Assembly: GCA_027021605.1 (NCBI GenBank)
Contig: JALUUA010000253.1
Span: 1 to 7,239 of the forward strand
DNA: 7,239 bases
Direction of reading: 5' to 3'
Source of the DNA: Candidatus Bipolaricaulota bacterium
GTDB taxonomy: Bacteria > Bipolaricaulota > Bipolaricaulia > RBG-16-55-9
Part shown: piece by piece, positions 1-5,515 of the stretch
Layout: each line of letters opens with the position of its first letter
How positions within the stretch are numbered: the stretch's first letter is position 1
Program-made: the position numbers and the translations under genes
The notes under the pieces: model-generated
Told to the model about the DNA's origin: nothing
The model's input: only the letters and a program-made list of their open reading frames with translations
Databases searched by the model: none

Positions 1-303
1 GAGGACGCCCGCCCAGGCGGCCATCGCCCCCAGCTCGAAGTTCACGATGTGGGAGTCCGCCTCGCAGATCACCTCGTCCCCGGGGCGGGTGTGCACGATC
101 AGGGCGATCTCGTTCCCCATCGAGCCCGAGGGGACGAAGAGCGCAGCCTCGTGGCCCGTGAGCTCCGCGCAGCGCTCCTGCAGCGCGTTGACGGTGGGGT
201 CCTCGCCGAAGACGTCGTCCCCCACCTCCGCGCGGGCCATGGCCTCCCGCATCCCGGGCGTGGGCTTCGTGACCGTGTCGCTCCGCAGGTCGATGACGCG
301 CAT
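1..303 (-). CDS. ltaE: Low-specificity L-threonine aldolase, N-terminal part (cut by window start)
   Basis: This PLP-dependent enzyme of the beta-eliminating lyase family cleaves L-threonine/allo-threonine to glycine and acetaldehyde in the cytoplasm. Only the first 101 codons are present, read leftward from ATG at 303; the family is usually about 330-350 residues, so the PLP-lysine is outside the window. Visible family hallmarks are [15 protein letters not shown] at residues 1-15, [15 protein letters not shown] at 25-39, the FVPSGSMGN cofactor-site segment at 56-64, and SHIVNFE at 84-90, whose His85 matches the histidine that stacks on PLP. The ATG directly precedes the conserved [11 protein letters not shown] start typical of the family, so the start is secure. 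No Shine-Dalgarno is seen just upstream, but a -10-like TATCTT lies about 14 bases away, which suggests a very short leader. It is divergent from the propeller gene at 410 and probably functionally unrelated to it. Confidence 0.95.
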   Translation of the reverse strand, partial: MRVIDLRSDTVTKPTPGMREAMARAEVGDDVFGEDPTVNALQERCAELTGHEAALFVPSGSMGNEIALIVHTRPGDEVICEADSHIVNFELGAMAAWAGVL

Positions 304-316
304 GGTGCGTACGGGC

Positions 317-346
317 AAGATAGCGGATCCGCGGCGGGGCCTGCAA
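317..346 (-). promoter_or_regulatory. Putative sigma70-type promoter for the threonine aldolase gene
   Basis: Read on the minus strand, TTGCAG (346-341) is followed after 18 bp by TATCTT (322-317). The predicted transcription start near 310 would leave a leader of only about 7 bases before the ATG at 303, with no Shine-Dalgarno, so a near-leaderless mRNA is possible. Based on pattern matching only. Confidence 0.35.
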
Positions 347-369
347 GCGGGCCGCGGACCGCCGAGGAC

Positions 370-399
370 TTGACCGCGGCCGCGCGGTTCGGGCAAGAT
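370..399 (+). promoter_or_regulatory. Putative sigma70-type promoter for the propeller gene
   Basis: TTGACC at 370-375 (five of six consensus bases) is followed after 18 bp by CAAGAT at 394-399. The predicted start of transcription near 406 lies only a few bases before the GTG at 410 and ATG at 416. No convincing Shine-Dalgarno lies between them, so translation may start with little or no leader. Confidence 0.4.
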
Positions 400-409
400 C
401 GGGTCGGCG

Positions 410-1928
410 GTGGCGATGGCGATGACGATGGAGAAGGAGAAGGGGAGGGAAAGGGAACGGCAGCGCGGGACGCCTCGCGGGGCCAAGCGGAGGGCGCTCC
501 GGGCGGCCCTGGGCCTGTGTGCGTTTCTCAGCCTCTCCGCCGTCTCGGCGCCGCTCGGGGGCCCATGGGAGCCCGCCCCTCCCCCCTGCGCCGCCCCCTC
601 CTCCCGGGGCGCGACGGCGACGGCCGCCCCCGGAGTCGAGGAGGCGTGGGCCGCCGTCTACGGCGACGTCGGGGCCGAGGAGATGGAGGCGGTCTGGCCC
701 ACCTCCGACGGCGGGTTCCTCGTGGCGGGGTCCACGGACTCCTTCGGGGTGGGGGAGGGCGACGCCTGGCTCCTTAAGCTCGACGCCGCCGGGGCCGTCG
801 AGTGGCAGAGGACCTACGGCGGCCCGGGGGACGAGTACGCCCTCGACGTCCGCGAGGCCCACGGGGGTGGGTACATCGTCGCCGGTTGGACGAACTCCTT
901 CGGCGCGGGCCGGGACGACTTCTGGGTCTTTAAGCTCGACGCCGCGGGCGGGATCGAGTGGGAGTACACCTACGGCGGCCCGGGAAGCGAGCAGGCTTGG
1001 TCCGTCGTGCCCACCTCGGACGGGGGCTACCTCGTCGCGGGCGGGACGACCTCCTTCGGGGCCGGGGGGGGCCGACTTCTGGGTCCTCAAGCTCGACGCC
1101 CGGGGGAGCGTCCTGTGGCAGAGGACCTACGGCGGCCCCGCCGACGACGGGGGCGCCAGCGCCTTCGAGGAGATGGTCGTAAAAGCCCTCGAGGACGCCG
1201 ACGGCAACTACGTGCTCGCCAGCGAGACCCTCTCCTTCGGCCGCGGGAGCAGCGACATCTGGGTCCTTAAGCTCGATCCCCAGGGGAATATTTTGTGGCA
1301 GCGGGCCTACGGCGGCCCCGACGAGGACACCCTCTGGTGGCTCGTCGAAAGCGCTCAAGGCGGCTACCTCCTCCCCGGGGTCACCGTGAGCTTCAGCCCC
1401 GACCTCAGCGGGGACCTCTGGATCTTGCGGATCGACACCCGGGGGGACGTGCTGTGGCAGCGGGTCTACGGGGTGCCCAGCGAGTGGGACGAGGCGCTCG
1501 CCGTGGGGGCCGCGCCCGACGGCGGGGCGCTCATCGGGGGCTACTACGAGGAGGGCGATCGCGACTGGGATCTCTTCCTGCTGCGCGTGGACGCCGAAGG
1601 AACCCCCCTGTGGCAGAGGAAGTGGGAGTACGGCTGGGACTGGCCCACCGCCATCCAGCCCCTGGGGGACGGGGGGTTCGTCGTCGCGGGGGCGGCCTGG
1701 CCTCGGCCCCAGGATCTTGACATGCTCGTGCTCCGCCTCCCCGCGGACGGCTCCCTGGGGGCCCCCTGCGCGAACCTCACGGACTTCCGCCTCTTTCAGC
1801 AGGACACCCGCGCGCTCCCCGTCGACACCCGCGCCGTCGTGCGAAACACGAACGTCGCGCCGCAGCCGAGCGCGGCGACCGTGCGGGACACCCCCGTTCG
1901 GCCGACCTACCTCTGTCCCGGGGGCTAG
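410..1928 (+). CDS. Secreted seven-repeat beta-propeller protein, frameshifted at an 8-G tract
   Basis: I do not recognise a named gene; the repeats resemble the WQ-x-TYGG...DGGY-x-VAG-x-T-x-SFGAG-x-x-D-x-WVLKLD family of predicted extracellular beta-propellers. Translation from 410 gives a charged n-region and a hydrophobic stretch ([19 protein letters not shown], about residues 29-47), i.e. a signal peptide. Repeats follow from residue 79. After 1064-1071 the reading continues in the next frame to TAG at 1928, because one extra G interrupts the third repeat. The reconstructed protein is about 505 residues with seven repeats of 52-60 residues, the usual number for a closed propeller, and a C-terminal tail carrying two Cys (in GAPCANL and YLCPGG). 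Unrepaired, the first frame ends at 1270 after 286 residues. Possible starts are GTG 410 and ATG 416, 422 and 428. No catalytic motif is seen; binding or scaffolding is only a guess. Confidence 0.85.
413..460 (+). repeat. Degenerate hexanucleotide repeat in the signal-peptide n-region
   Basis: Successive hexamers read GCGATG, GCGATG, ACGATG, GAGAAG, GAGAAG, GGGAGG, GAAAGG, GAACGG. They encode alternating dipeptides (MAMAMTM then [10 protein letters not shown]). The first three hexamers each supply an in-frame ATG, so the repeat itself creates the choice of start codons. A change in copy number would alter n-region length without shifting the frame. Confidence 0.6.
644..1766 (+). repeat. Seven tandem propeller-blade repeats of about 156-180 bp
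   Basis: Repeat units start near 644, 803, 959, 1116, 1296, 1455 and 1611. Each begins with W-x-x-x-Y-G (best copies WQRTYGGP). Most continue through a GG-Y/F-x-V-A-G strand and an SFG turn to a WVLKLD-like strand and a G-x-x-x-W junction. Units 2 and 4 share almost identical DNA around the TGGCAGAGGACCTACGGCGG segment. Unit 4 is the longest (60 codons, with an insertion). Units 5-7 are the most diverged; unit 6 lacks the SFG turn. Confidence 0.85.
1064..1071 (+). other. Frameshift site: run of 8 G where 7 are expected
   Basis: Comparison with neighbouring repeats predicts [14 protein letters not shown] here, which needs GCC GGG GGG GCC GAC, i.e. seven G. The sequence has eight (1064-1071), moving the frame from that of 410 to that of 1071. 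Codon pattern and repeat motifs are intact on both sides. Sequencing error, a true mutation and phase-variable slippage cannot be separated from this one sequence. Confidence 0.85.
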
Positions 1929-1960
1929 GGGCCCCGCTCGCGCCCTTCTCCATCTTGCTT

Positions 1961-1987
1961 TTGTCTTGTTGTTTGCTTTGCTATGCT
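1961..1987 (+). promoter_or_regulatory. T-rich island with possible promoter upstream of the eIF2B-like gene
   Basis: Bases 1944-1990 are markedly pyrimidine- and T-rich against a very GC-rich background. TATGCT at 1982-1987 is a fair -10 box. The best -35 candidate, TTGTCT at 1961-1966, is only 15 bp away, shorter than ideal. This is the only intergenic stretch between the propeller gene stop (1928) and the next start (2009), so a promoter here is reasonable. Confidence 0.35.
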
Positions 1988-1999
1988 ATCGCGCGATAG
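1986..1999. promoter_or_regulatory. Perfect 14-bp palindrome CTATCGCGCGATAG, possible operator
   Basis: CTATCGCGCGATAG is a perfect inverted repeat with no spacer. It overlaps the end of the candidate -10 box and the probable transcription start, and abuts the AGGGGGAG ribosome-binding site (1998-2005). That location suits a dimeric repressor site or a small 5'-UTR structure. No regulator gene is in the window. Confidence 0.45.
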
Positions 2000-2008
2000 G
2001 GGGAGCCC

Positions 2009-2878
2009 ATGCGAAGGAGCGAGCGCCTGCTGCGGCAGATTGCCGAGGATCACCGCTCCGGCGCGACGGCGCTCACGCGCCGGGCCGGGGAGGCCCTCCT
2101 CGCGTTCCTCAAGGAGCACCCCGGAGCTTCCCCCGAGGAACTGGGGCGCTTCGCCGAAGGGCTCGTAGAGGCGCAGCCCGCGATGGCCTCCATCCGCAAC
2201 CTCGCTCAACGGGCCGTGCGCGCCCGGGAGCGGGGCGGCCCTGCGGCCGCGGAGACCGCCGTTCGGGCGTTTCTGGAGGAGCTGGCGCGCAGCCCCGTTG
2301 AAATCGCGGAGCGGGCACTCCCCCTCATCCCTCGGGGCGCCCGGGTGCTGACGATCTCGTTCAGCGCGACGGTCCGCGAGGCGCTCCGGCGCGCCCACGA
2401 GGCGGGCAAGGGGATCGCTGTCGTCTGCCCGGAGTCGCGGCCGCTGCGCGAGGGCCTTCGGCTGGCCCGAGAGCTCGCGGCCCTGGGCGTCCCGGTGGAG
2501 GTCTGCGTCGACGCGCTGGCCCCCTCGCTCGTGGGGGAGTGCGACCTCGTTTTGGTGGGCGGGGACGCGCTCGCGCCCGAGGGCCTCGTCAACAAGTGCG
2601 GGACGTACCCGCTGGCCCTGGCCGCCTCCTCCGAGCGGAAGCCCTTCGTGGCCCTCATCAGCGAGCGGAAACTCCTCGAGCGCTTCGAGCCGGGGTGGGC
2701 ACGGCGGGCGATGCCCCCCGACGAGGTGCTCGAGGCGCCCCTCGAAGGCGTCCGCGTGCGCAACGCCTACTTCGACCTGACGCCCTTGGCGCGGATCTCG
2801 ACGGTCGTGACGGAGCGCGGGGCGTTCCGCCCCGAAGCCGACCGGGAAGCGCTGCGAAGGAGGCTTCGATCGTCGTGA
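2009..2878 (+). CDS. eIF2B alpha/beta/delta-family protein (R15P/MTR-1-P isomerase superfamily), catalytic Cys missing
   Basis: The 289-residue protein belongs to the IF-2B family, which includes eIF2B subunits, methylthioribose-1-phosphate isomerase (MtnA) and archaeal ribose-1,5-bisphosphate isomerase. An N-terminal helical region (1-105) precedes a Rossmann-like domain with VLTISFSATV (113-122), CPESRPLREG (140-149), LVLVGGDALAPEG (180-192), NKCGTYPLA (195-203) and RNAYFDLTPL (251-260). MtnA and R15P isomerases use a Cys in the T-x-C strand and an Asp in the G-x-D motif. The Asp (D186) is kept, but the Cys position reads Ile/Ser-Phe-Ser, so classic isomerase activity is doubtful. The start at ATG 2009 is supported by an AGGGGGAG ribosome-binding site 1998-2005. 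The gene overlaps the CinA-like gene by one base, implying translational coupling. Family assignment is firm; the precise function is unknown. Confidence 0.88.
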   Translation: MRRSERLLRQIAEDHRSGATALTRRAGEALLAFLKEHPGASPEELGRFAEGLVEAQPAMASIRNLAQRAVRARERGGPAAAETAVRAFLEELARSPVEIAERALPLIPRGARVLTISFSATVREALRRAHEAGKGIAVVCPESRPLREGLRLARELAALGVPVEVCVDALAPSLVGECDLVLVGGDALAPEGLVNKCGTYPLALAASSERKPFVALISERKLLERFEPGWARRAMPPDEVLEAPLEGVRVRNAYFDLTPLARISTVVTERGAFRPEADREALRRRLRSS

Positions 2879-3714
2879 TGGGCGAGACGACCCGGAAGAC
2901 GGCGGAGGTCTTCGCGATCGGGAACGAGCTGCTGCTCGGGATCGTGCAGGACACGAACACCCACTGGCTCTGCCGGCGGATCACGGGGCTGGGCGGCAAG
3001 GTGCGGCGGGCTTTTTTGCTGCCCGACGAGCCCGAGGTCGTCGCGGAGGAGCTGAGGCGGGCGCTTCAGCGCAAGCCCGATCTCGTCGTGACGACGGGGG
3101 GCCTCGGCCCCACCCAAGACGACAAGACGCTGGAGGCCGTCGCCCGGGCGCTCGATTTGCCCCTGGAGGAGCACCCTCAGGCGCTCGCGATCGTGGAGAG
3201 GCGCTATCGGGAGCTGTTCGAGCAGGGGCGGGTCGACTCCCCCGCGCTCACGGAGGCCCGGCGCAAGATGGCCCGGCTGCCCCGGGGGGCGCTCGCCCTG
3301 GACAACCGCGTCGGGACCGCGCCCGGCGTCCTGCTGAGCGTCGAGGGCGCGCCCACGACCCTCGTCTGCCTCCCCGGCGTGCCCTCGGAGCTCTACGACA
3401 TCTGGGAGAACGCGCTCCAGCCCCATCTGGAGAGGATCTTTGGGAAGGGCTTCTACCTCGAGCGGACGCTCGTGGTGGAGGTCAACGACGAGTCGCGCTT
3501 GGCGCCGCTGCTCCGGGAGCTCCAGTGGCGCTGGCCCCAGGTGTACATCAAATCCCGCCCCAGGGGCTTCGCCGAGGGGCTGAAGATTCTCGTTACGCTG
3601 GCGATGAGCGGGGAGCGCTCGGCCGTGGAGCGGACGCTGGCGGGGGCCCTTTCGGAGCTGAAGGAGCGGCTGGGGCGGGAGGGACTTCCCGTCTCCGAGT
3701 CGGAAGGAGCCTAA
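2878..3714 (+). CDS. Stand-alone CinA N-terminal (COG1058, MoaB/MogA-like) domain protein
   Basis: The 278-residue protein matches the N-terminal half of CinA, a MoaB/MogA-like fold; this domain (COG1058) has ADP-ribose pyrophosphatase activity in characterised members, giving AMP and ribose 5-phosphate. Hallmarks are AIGNELLLGIVQDTN (13-27), VTTGGLGPTQDD (71-82), DNRVGTAPG (142-150) and LPGVPSEL (165-172). Full CinA is about 410 residues with a C-terminal nicotinamide-mononucleotide deamidase; that domain is absent, as in archaeal-type stand-alone versions. The ATG at 2878 shares its A with the upstream TGA; an in-frame GTG at 2875 would give a four-base overlap and sits closer to the AAGGAGG at 2857-2863, so either start is possible. 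It is co-transcribed with the eIF2B-like gene. Family is secure; activity is inferred. Confidence 0.9.
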   Translation: MGETTRKTAEVFAIGNELLLGIVQDTNTHWLCRRITGLGGKVRRAFLLPDEPEVVAEELRRALQRKPDLVVTTGGLGPTQDDKTLEAVARALDLPLEEHPQALAIVERRYRELFEQGRVDSPALTEARRKMARLPRGALALDNRVGTAPGVLLSVEGAPTTLVCLPGVPSELYDIWENALQPHLERIFGKGFYLERTLVVEVNDESRLAPLLRELQWRWPQVYIKSRPRGFAEGLKILVTLAMSGERSAVERTLAGALSELKERLGREGLPVSESEGA

Positions 3715-3715
3715 A

Positions 3716-3745
3716 TTGACAGCCCACCCGCCGGTCCGTTACGCT
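3716..3745 (+). promoter_or_regulatory. Putative promoter for the dehydrogenase-oxidase operon
   Basis: TTGACA at 3716-3721, a perfect -35 box, starts two bases after the preceding stop codon. TACGCT at 3740-3745, matching TATAAT at three of six positions, follows after 18 bp. The expected start near 3752 leaves a leader of about 34 bases containing the GGGGAGG ribosome-binding site (3770-3776). An 18-bp spacer also fits both promoter candidates in the 304-409 region. Confidence 0.45.
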
Positions 3746-3785
3746 CACCCCCGTTCTCGGAGTTTCACCGGGGAGGCGAGAGAAA

Positions 3786-3833
3786 GTGAAGAAAGTGAAA
3801 GGGAAAGTGAAGGCGAAGACAAAGGCGAAGGTA
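3786..3833 (+). repeat. Purine-rich degenerate hexamer repeat in the signal-peptide n-region
   Basis: This run of AAG/AAA codons alternates with GTG, GGG, GCG and ACA codons (KKVKGKVKAKTKAKV). It includes repeated AAAGTGAA and AAGGCGAAG units, and purine repeats continue upstream to 3779. It encodes an unusually long positive n-region of nine lysines before the hydrophobic core. Confidence 0.5.
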
Positions 3834-5492
3834 GCCGCGCTCGTGCTGGCCGTCCTGGCGTTGGGGGTGGAGCCCGGCGTCCCGGCCCCGCAGCTCGGGC
3901 TTGAGCGGATCGCCTCCGGGCTGGAGCGTCCGGTGGCGATCACCCACGCCGGGGACGGCTCCGGGCGGCTCTTCATCACCCTGCAGCCCGGACGCGTCGT
4001 CATCTACGACGGCTCTCAGGTGTTGGCCACGCCCTTTTTGGACATCGCGGCCCGGGTGCGCTGCTGCGGCGAGCGGGGGCTGCTCAGTATAGCCTTCCAC
4101 CCCCAGTACGAGACGAACGGGCGCTTCTTCGTCAACTACACCCGGGAGCCCGACGGGGCCACCGTCATCGCGGAATATCGGGTGAGCGACGCCGACCCCA
4201 ACGTCGCCGACCCGAACAGCGAGCGCGTTTTGTTGGTGATCCCGCAGCCCTACAGCAACCACAACGGGGGGCAGCTCCAGTTCGGCCCCGACGGGATGCT
4301 CTACATCGGGATGGGGGACGGCGGCTCCGCCGGGGACCCCCAAAACTACGCCCAGGACCCCCAGTCCCTGTTGGGGAAGATGCTCCGCATCGACGTCGAC
4401 GGCGGGGACCCCTACGGCATCCCGCCGGACAACCCCTTCGTGGGGGACGACCCCGAGGACGTCCTCGACGAGGTCTGGGCCCTGGGGCTTCGGAACCCCT
4501 GGCGGTTCAGCTTCGATCGGGCCACGGGCGACCTCTGGATCGCGGACGTCGGTCAGAACGCGCGCGAGGAGGTGAACCTCCAGCCCGCCTCCAGCTCGGG
4601 CGGGGAGAACTACGGCTGGCGGATCTGGGAGGGAAGCCTCTGCTACAACCCGCCCACCGGCTGCGAGAGCGAGAGCGTCATCGGGACCCTCGTCTTCCCC
4701 GTGCTCGAGTATCCCACCTCCCTCGGCTGCGCCGTGACGGGCGGCTACCGCTACCGCGGCGGGGCGATTCCCGACCTGTACGGGTACTACGTCTACGGGG
4801 ACTACTGCGCGGGGACGATCTGGGGGGCCCTCCCCGAGAACGGGACCTGGACCTCGACGGTGCTCCTGGAGACGGGCTTTCTGATCAGCACCTTCGGCGA
4901 GGACGAGGACGGGGAGCTGTACGTGGCCAACTACTCCTCCTCAGGGGAGGTCTATCGGCTCGTGGGCGCGAGCGGGGGGACGGAGACGGCGGCCGTCTTC
5001 CGCGTCACCCAGGGCGGGGCCGTGCTCAGCGACGGCGCCTTCTACTGCGGTCTCCCCTCGGGCTGCTTCAACGCGGGGGTGGGGGCCGATCTCGCGGAGC
5101 GCATCGACACCACCGAGCCCGTCGAGCCCGGGGACGTCGTCGAGATCGACCCGGAAAATCCAAGACGCTATCGCAAATCCCGCGGGCCCTACAGCCCGCG
5201 GGCGGTCGGAGTGATCGCCTCCGCGCCGGGGATCGTGCTGGGAAACCGCCCCGAGGAGCTGCGAACCCCCAACCCGGGAAGGCCCCTCCTGGCGCTCATG
5301 GGTCGGGTGCCCGTGAAGGCCACGGCGGAGAACGGGCCGATCCGCCCCGGGGATCTGCTCACGACGGCCTCGAAACCCGGGTACGCCATGCGCTGCTCCG
5401 CGGTTTCCCGGTGTGCGGGGGCCCTTCTGGGGAAGGCCCTCTCCTCCCTCGATACGGGCACCGGTTGGGTCGAGATCCTGCTGCTGCGCTAG
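3786..5492 (+). CDS. Secreted PQQ-dependent sugar dehydrogenase-like protein with extra C-terminal domain
   Basis: The 568-residue protein has a Lys-rich n-region and hydrophobic core (about 16-27), so it is probably exported. Residues 37-394 form a glucose/sorbosone dehydrogenase (PQQ beta-propeller) domain, as in soluble aldose dehydrogenases that oxidise sugars to lactones. Visible motifs are GERGLLSIAFHP (95-106), NHNGGQLQFGPDG (158-170, His159 the likely catalytic base), MGDGG (176-180), LGLRNPWRFSFD (233-244, Arg236/Asn237) and GGYRYRG (319-325, Arg322/Arg324). Several Cys (93, 94, 286, 293, 315, 341) suit an exported protein. Residues 401-568 are an added domain, absent from ordinary family members, shared with the next gene; its core has YCGLPSGCFN, DLAERI, GPIRPGDLLTTAS and LLGKALSSL. 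The GTG start has GGGGAGG 9-10 bases upstream. PQQ use is inferred from the family; no PQQ biosynthesis genes are in the window. Confidence 0.9.
   Translation: MKKVKGKVKAKTKAKVAALVLAVLALGVEPGVPAPQLGLERIASGLERPVAITHAGDGSGRLFITLQPGRVVIYDGSQVLATPFLDIAARVRCCGERGLLSIAFHPQYETNGRFFVNYTREPDGATVIAEYRVSDADPNVADPNSERVLLVIPQPYSNHNGGQLQFGPDGMLYIGMGDGGSAGDPQNYAQDPQSLLGKMLRIDVDGGDPYGIPPDNPFVGDDPEDVLDEVWALGLRNPWRFSFDRATGDLWIADVGQNAREEVNLQPASSSGGENYGWRIWEGSLCYNPPTGCESESVIGTLVFPVLEYPTSLGCAVTGGYRYRGGAIPDLYGYYVYGDYCAGTIWGALPENGTWTSTVLLETGFLISTFGEDEDGELYVANYSSSGEVYRLVGASGGTETAAVFRVTQGGAVLSDGAFYCGLPSGCFNAGVGADLAERIDTTEPVEPGDVVEIDPENPRRYRKSRGPYSPRAVGVIASAPGIVLGNRPEELRTPNPGRPLLALMGRVPVKATAENGPIRPGDLLTTASKPGYAMRCSAVSRCAGALLGKALSSLDTGTGWVEILLLR
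4986..5182 (+). repeat. Shared C-terminal domain, copy 1 (part alignable with copy 2 at 7043-7239)
   Basis: This stretch aligns without gaps with 7043-7239 at a constant offset of 2057. From 5031 to 5182 I count 9 mismatches in 152 bp (about 94% identity); 8 are silent and one changes Arg to His. Upstream of 5031 identity falls sharply, although protein similarity (TAAVFRV against TAAAFRV) continues to 4986. The copy-1 domain continues to the stop at 5492. Confidence 0.9.
5179..5202 (+). repeat. GC-only inverted repeat, 9-bp arms and 6-base loop, inside the dehydrogenase gene
   Basis: CCCGCGGGC at 5179-5187 and GCCCGCGGG at 5194-5202 pair perfectly around CCTACA. It lies within the codons for SRGPYSPRA in the shared C-terminal domain. 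No T-run follows, so it is not a typical terminator. High GC content makes such hairpins easier to find by chance. Confidence 0.5.
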
Positions 5493-5503
5493 CACAACAC
5501 GGG

Positions 5504-5511
5504 GGAGGTGA
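5504..5511 (+). promoter_or_regulatory. Strong ribosome-binding site GGAGGTGA for the copper radical oxidase gene
   Basis: GGAGGTGA is fully complementary to the usual 16S 3' end and lies four bases before the ATG at 5516. It fixes the start of the downstream gene and shows that this bacterium uses canonical Shine-Dalgarno initiation inside operons. Confidence 0.8.
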
Positions 5512-5515
5512 GAGA

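Larger units (their letters stand above)
312..399. repeat. 10-bp direct repeat CGGGCAAGAT flanking the divergent intergenic region
   Basis: CGGGCAAGAT occurs at 312-321 and again at 390-399, one copy near each divergent gene start. The left copy contains, on its complement, most of the TATCTT box of the aldolase gene. The right copy contains the CAAGAT box proposed for the propeller gene. The repeat may therefore reflect the two -10 elements or a shared regulator site. Chance is possible at this length. Confidence 0.35.

Noticed and set aside
49..777. Open frame on the plus strand through the aldolase, the intergenic region and the propeller start
   Set aside because: It crosses two well-supported genes, has Arg/Gly-rich composition and no recognisable motif. 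It is a shadow of high GC content.
1920..1936. Possible terminator hairpin (CGGGG/CCCCG) at the end of the propeller gene
   Set aside because: The stem is only 5 bp and the T-rich tract begins well downstream instead of directly after it. It is not convincing as an intrinsic terminator.
1925..2398. Minus-strand open frame across the gap and the eIF2B-like gene
   Set aside because: No family motif is seen, and most of it is antisense to a conserved gene.
2539..2877. Upstream extension of the CinA-like reading frame
   Set aside because: It overlaps the end of the eIF2B-like gene, encodes Arg/Ala-rich sequence, and CinA homology begins only after the ATG at 2878.
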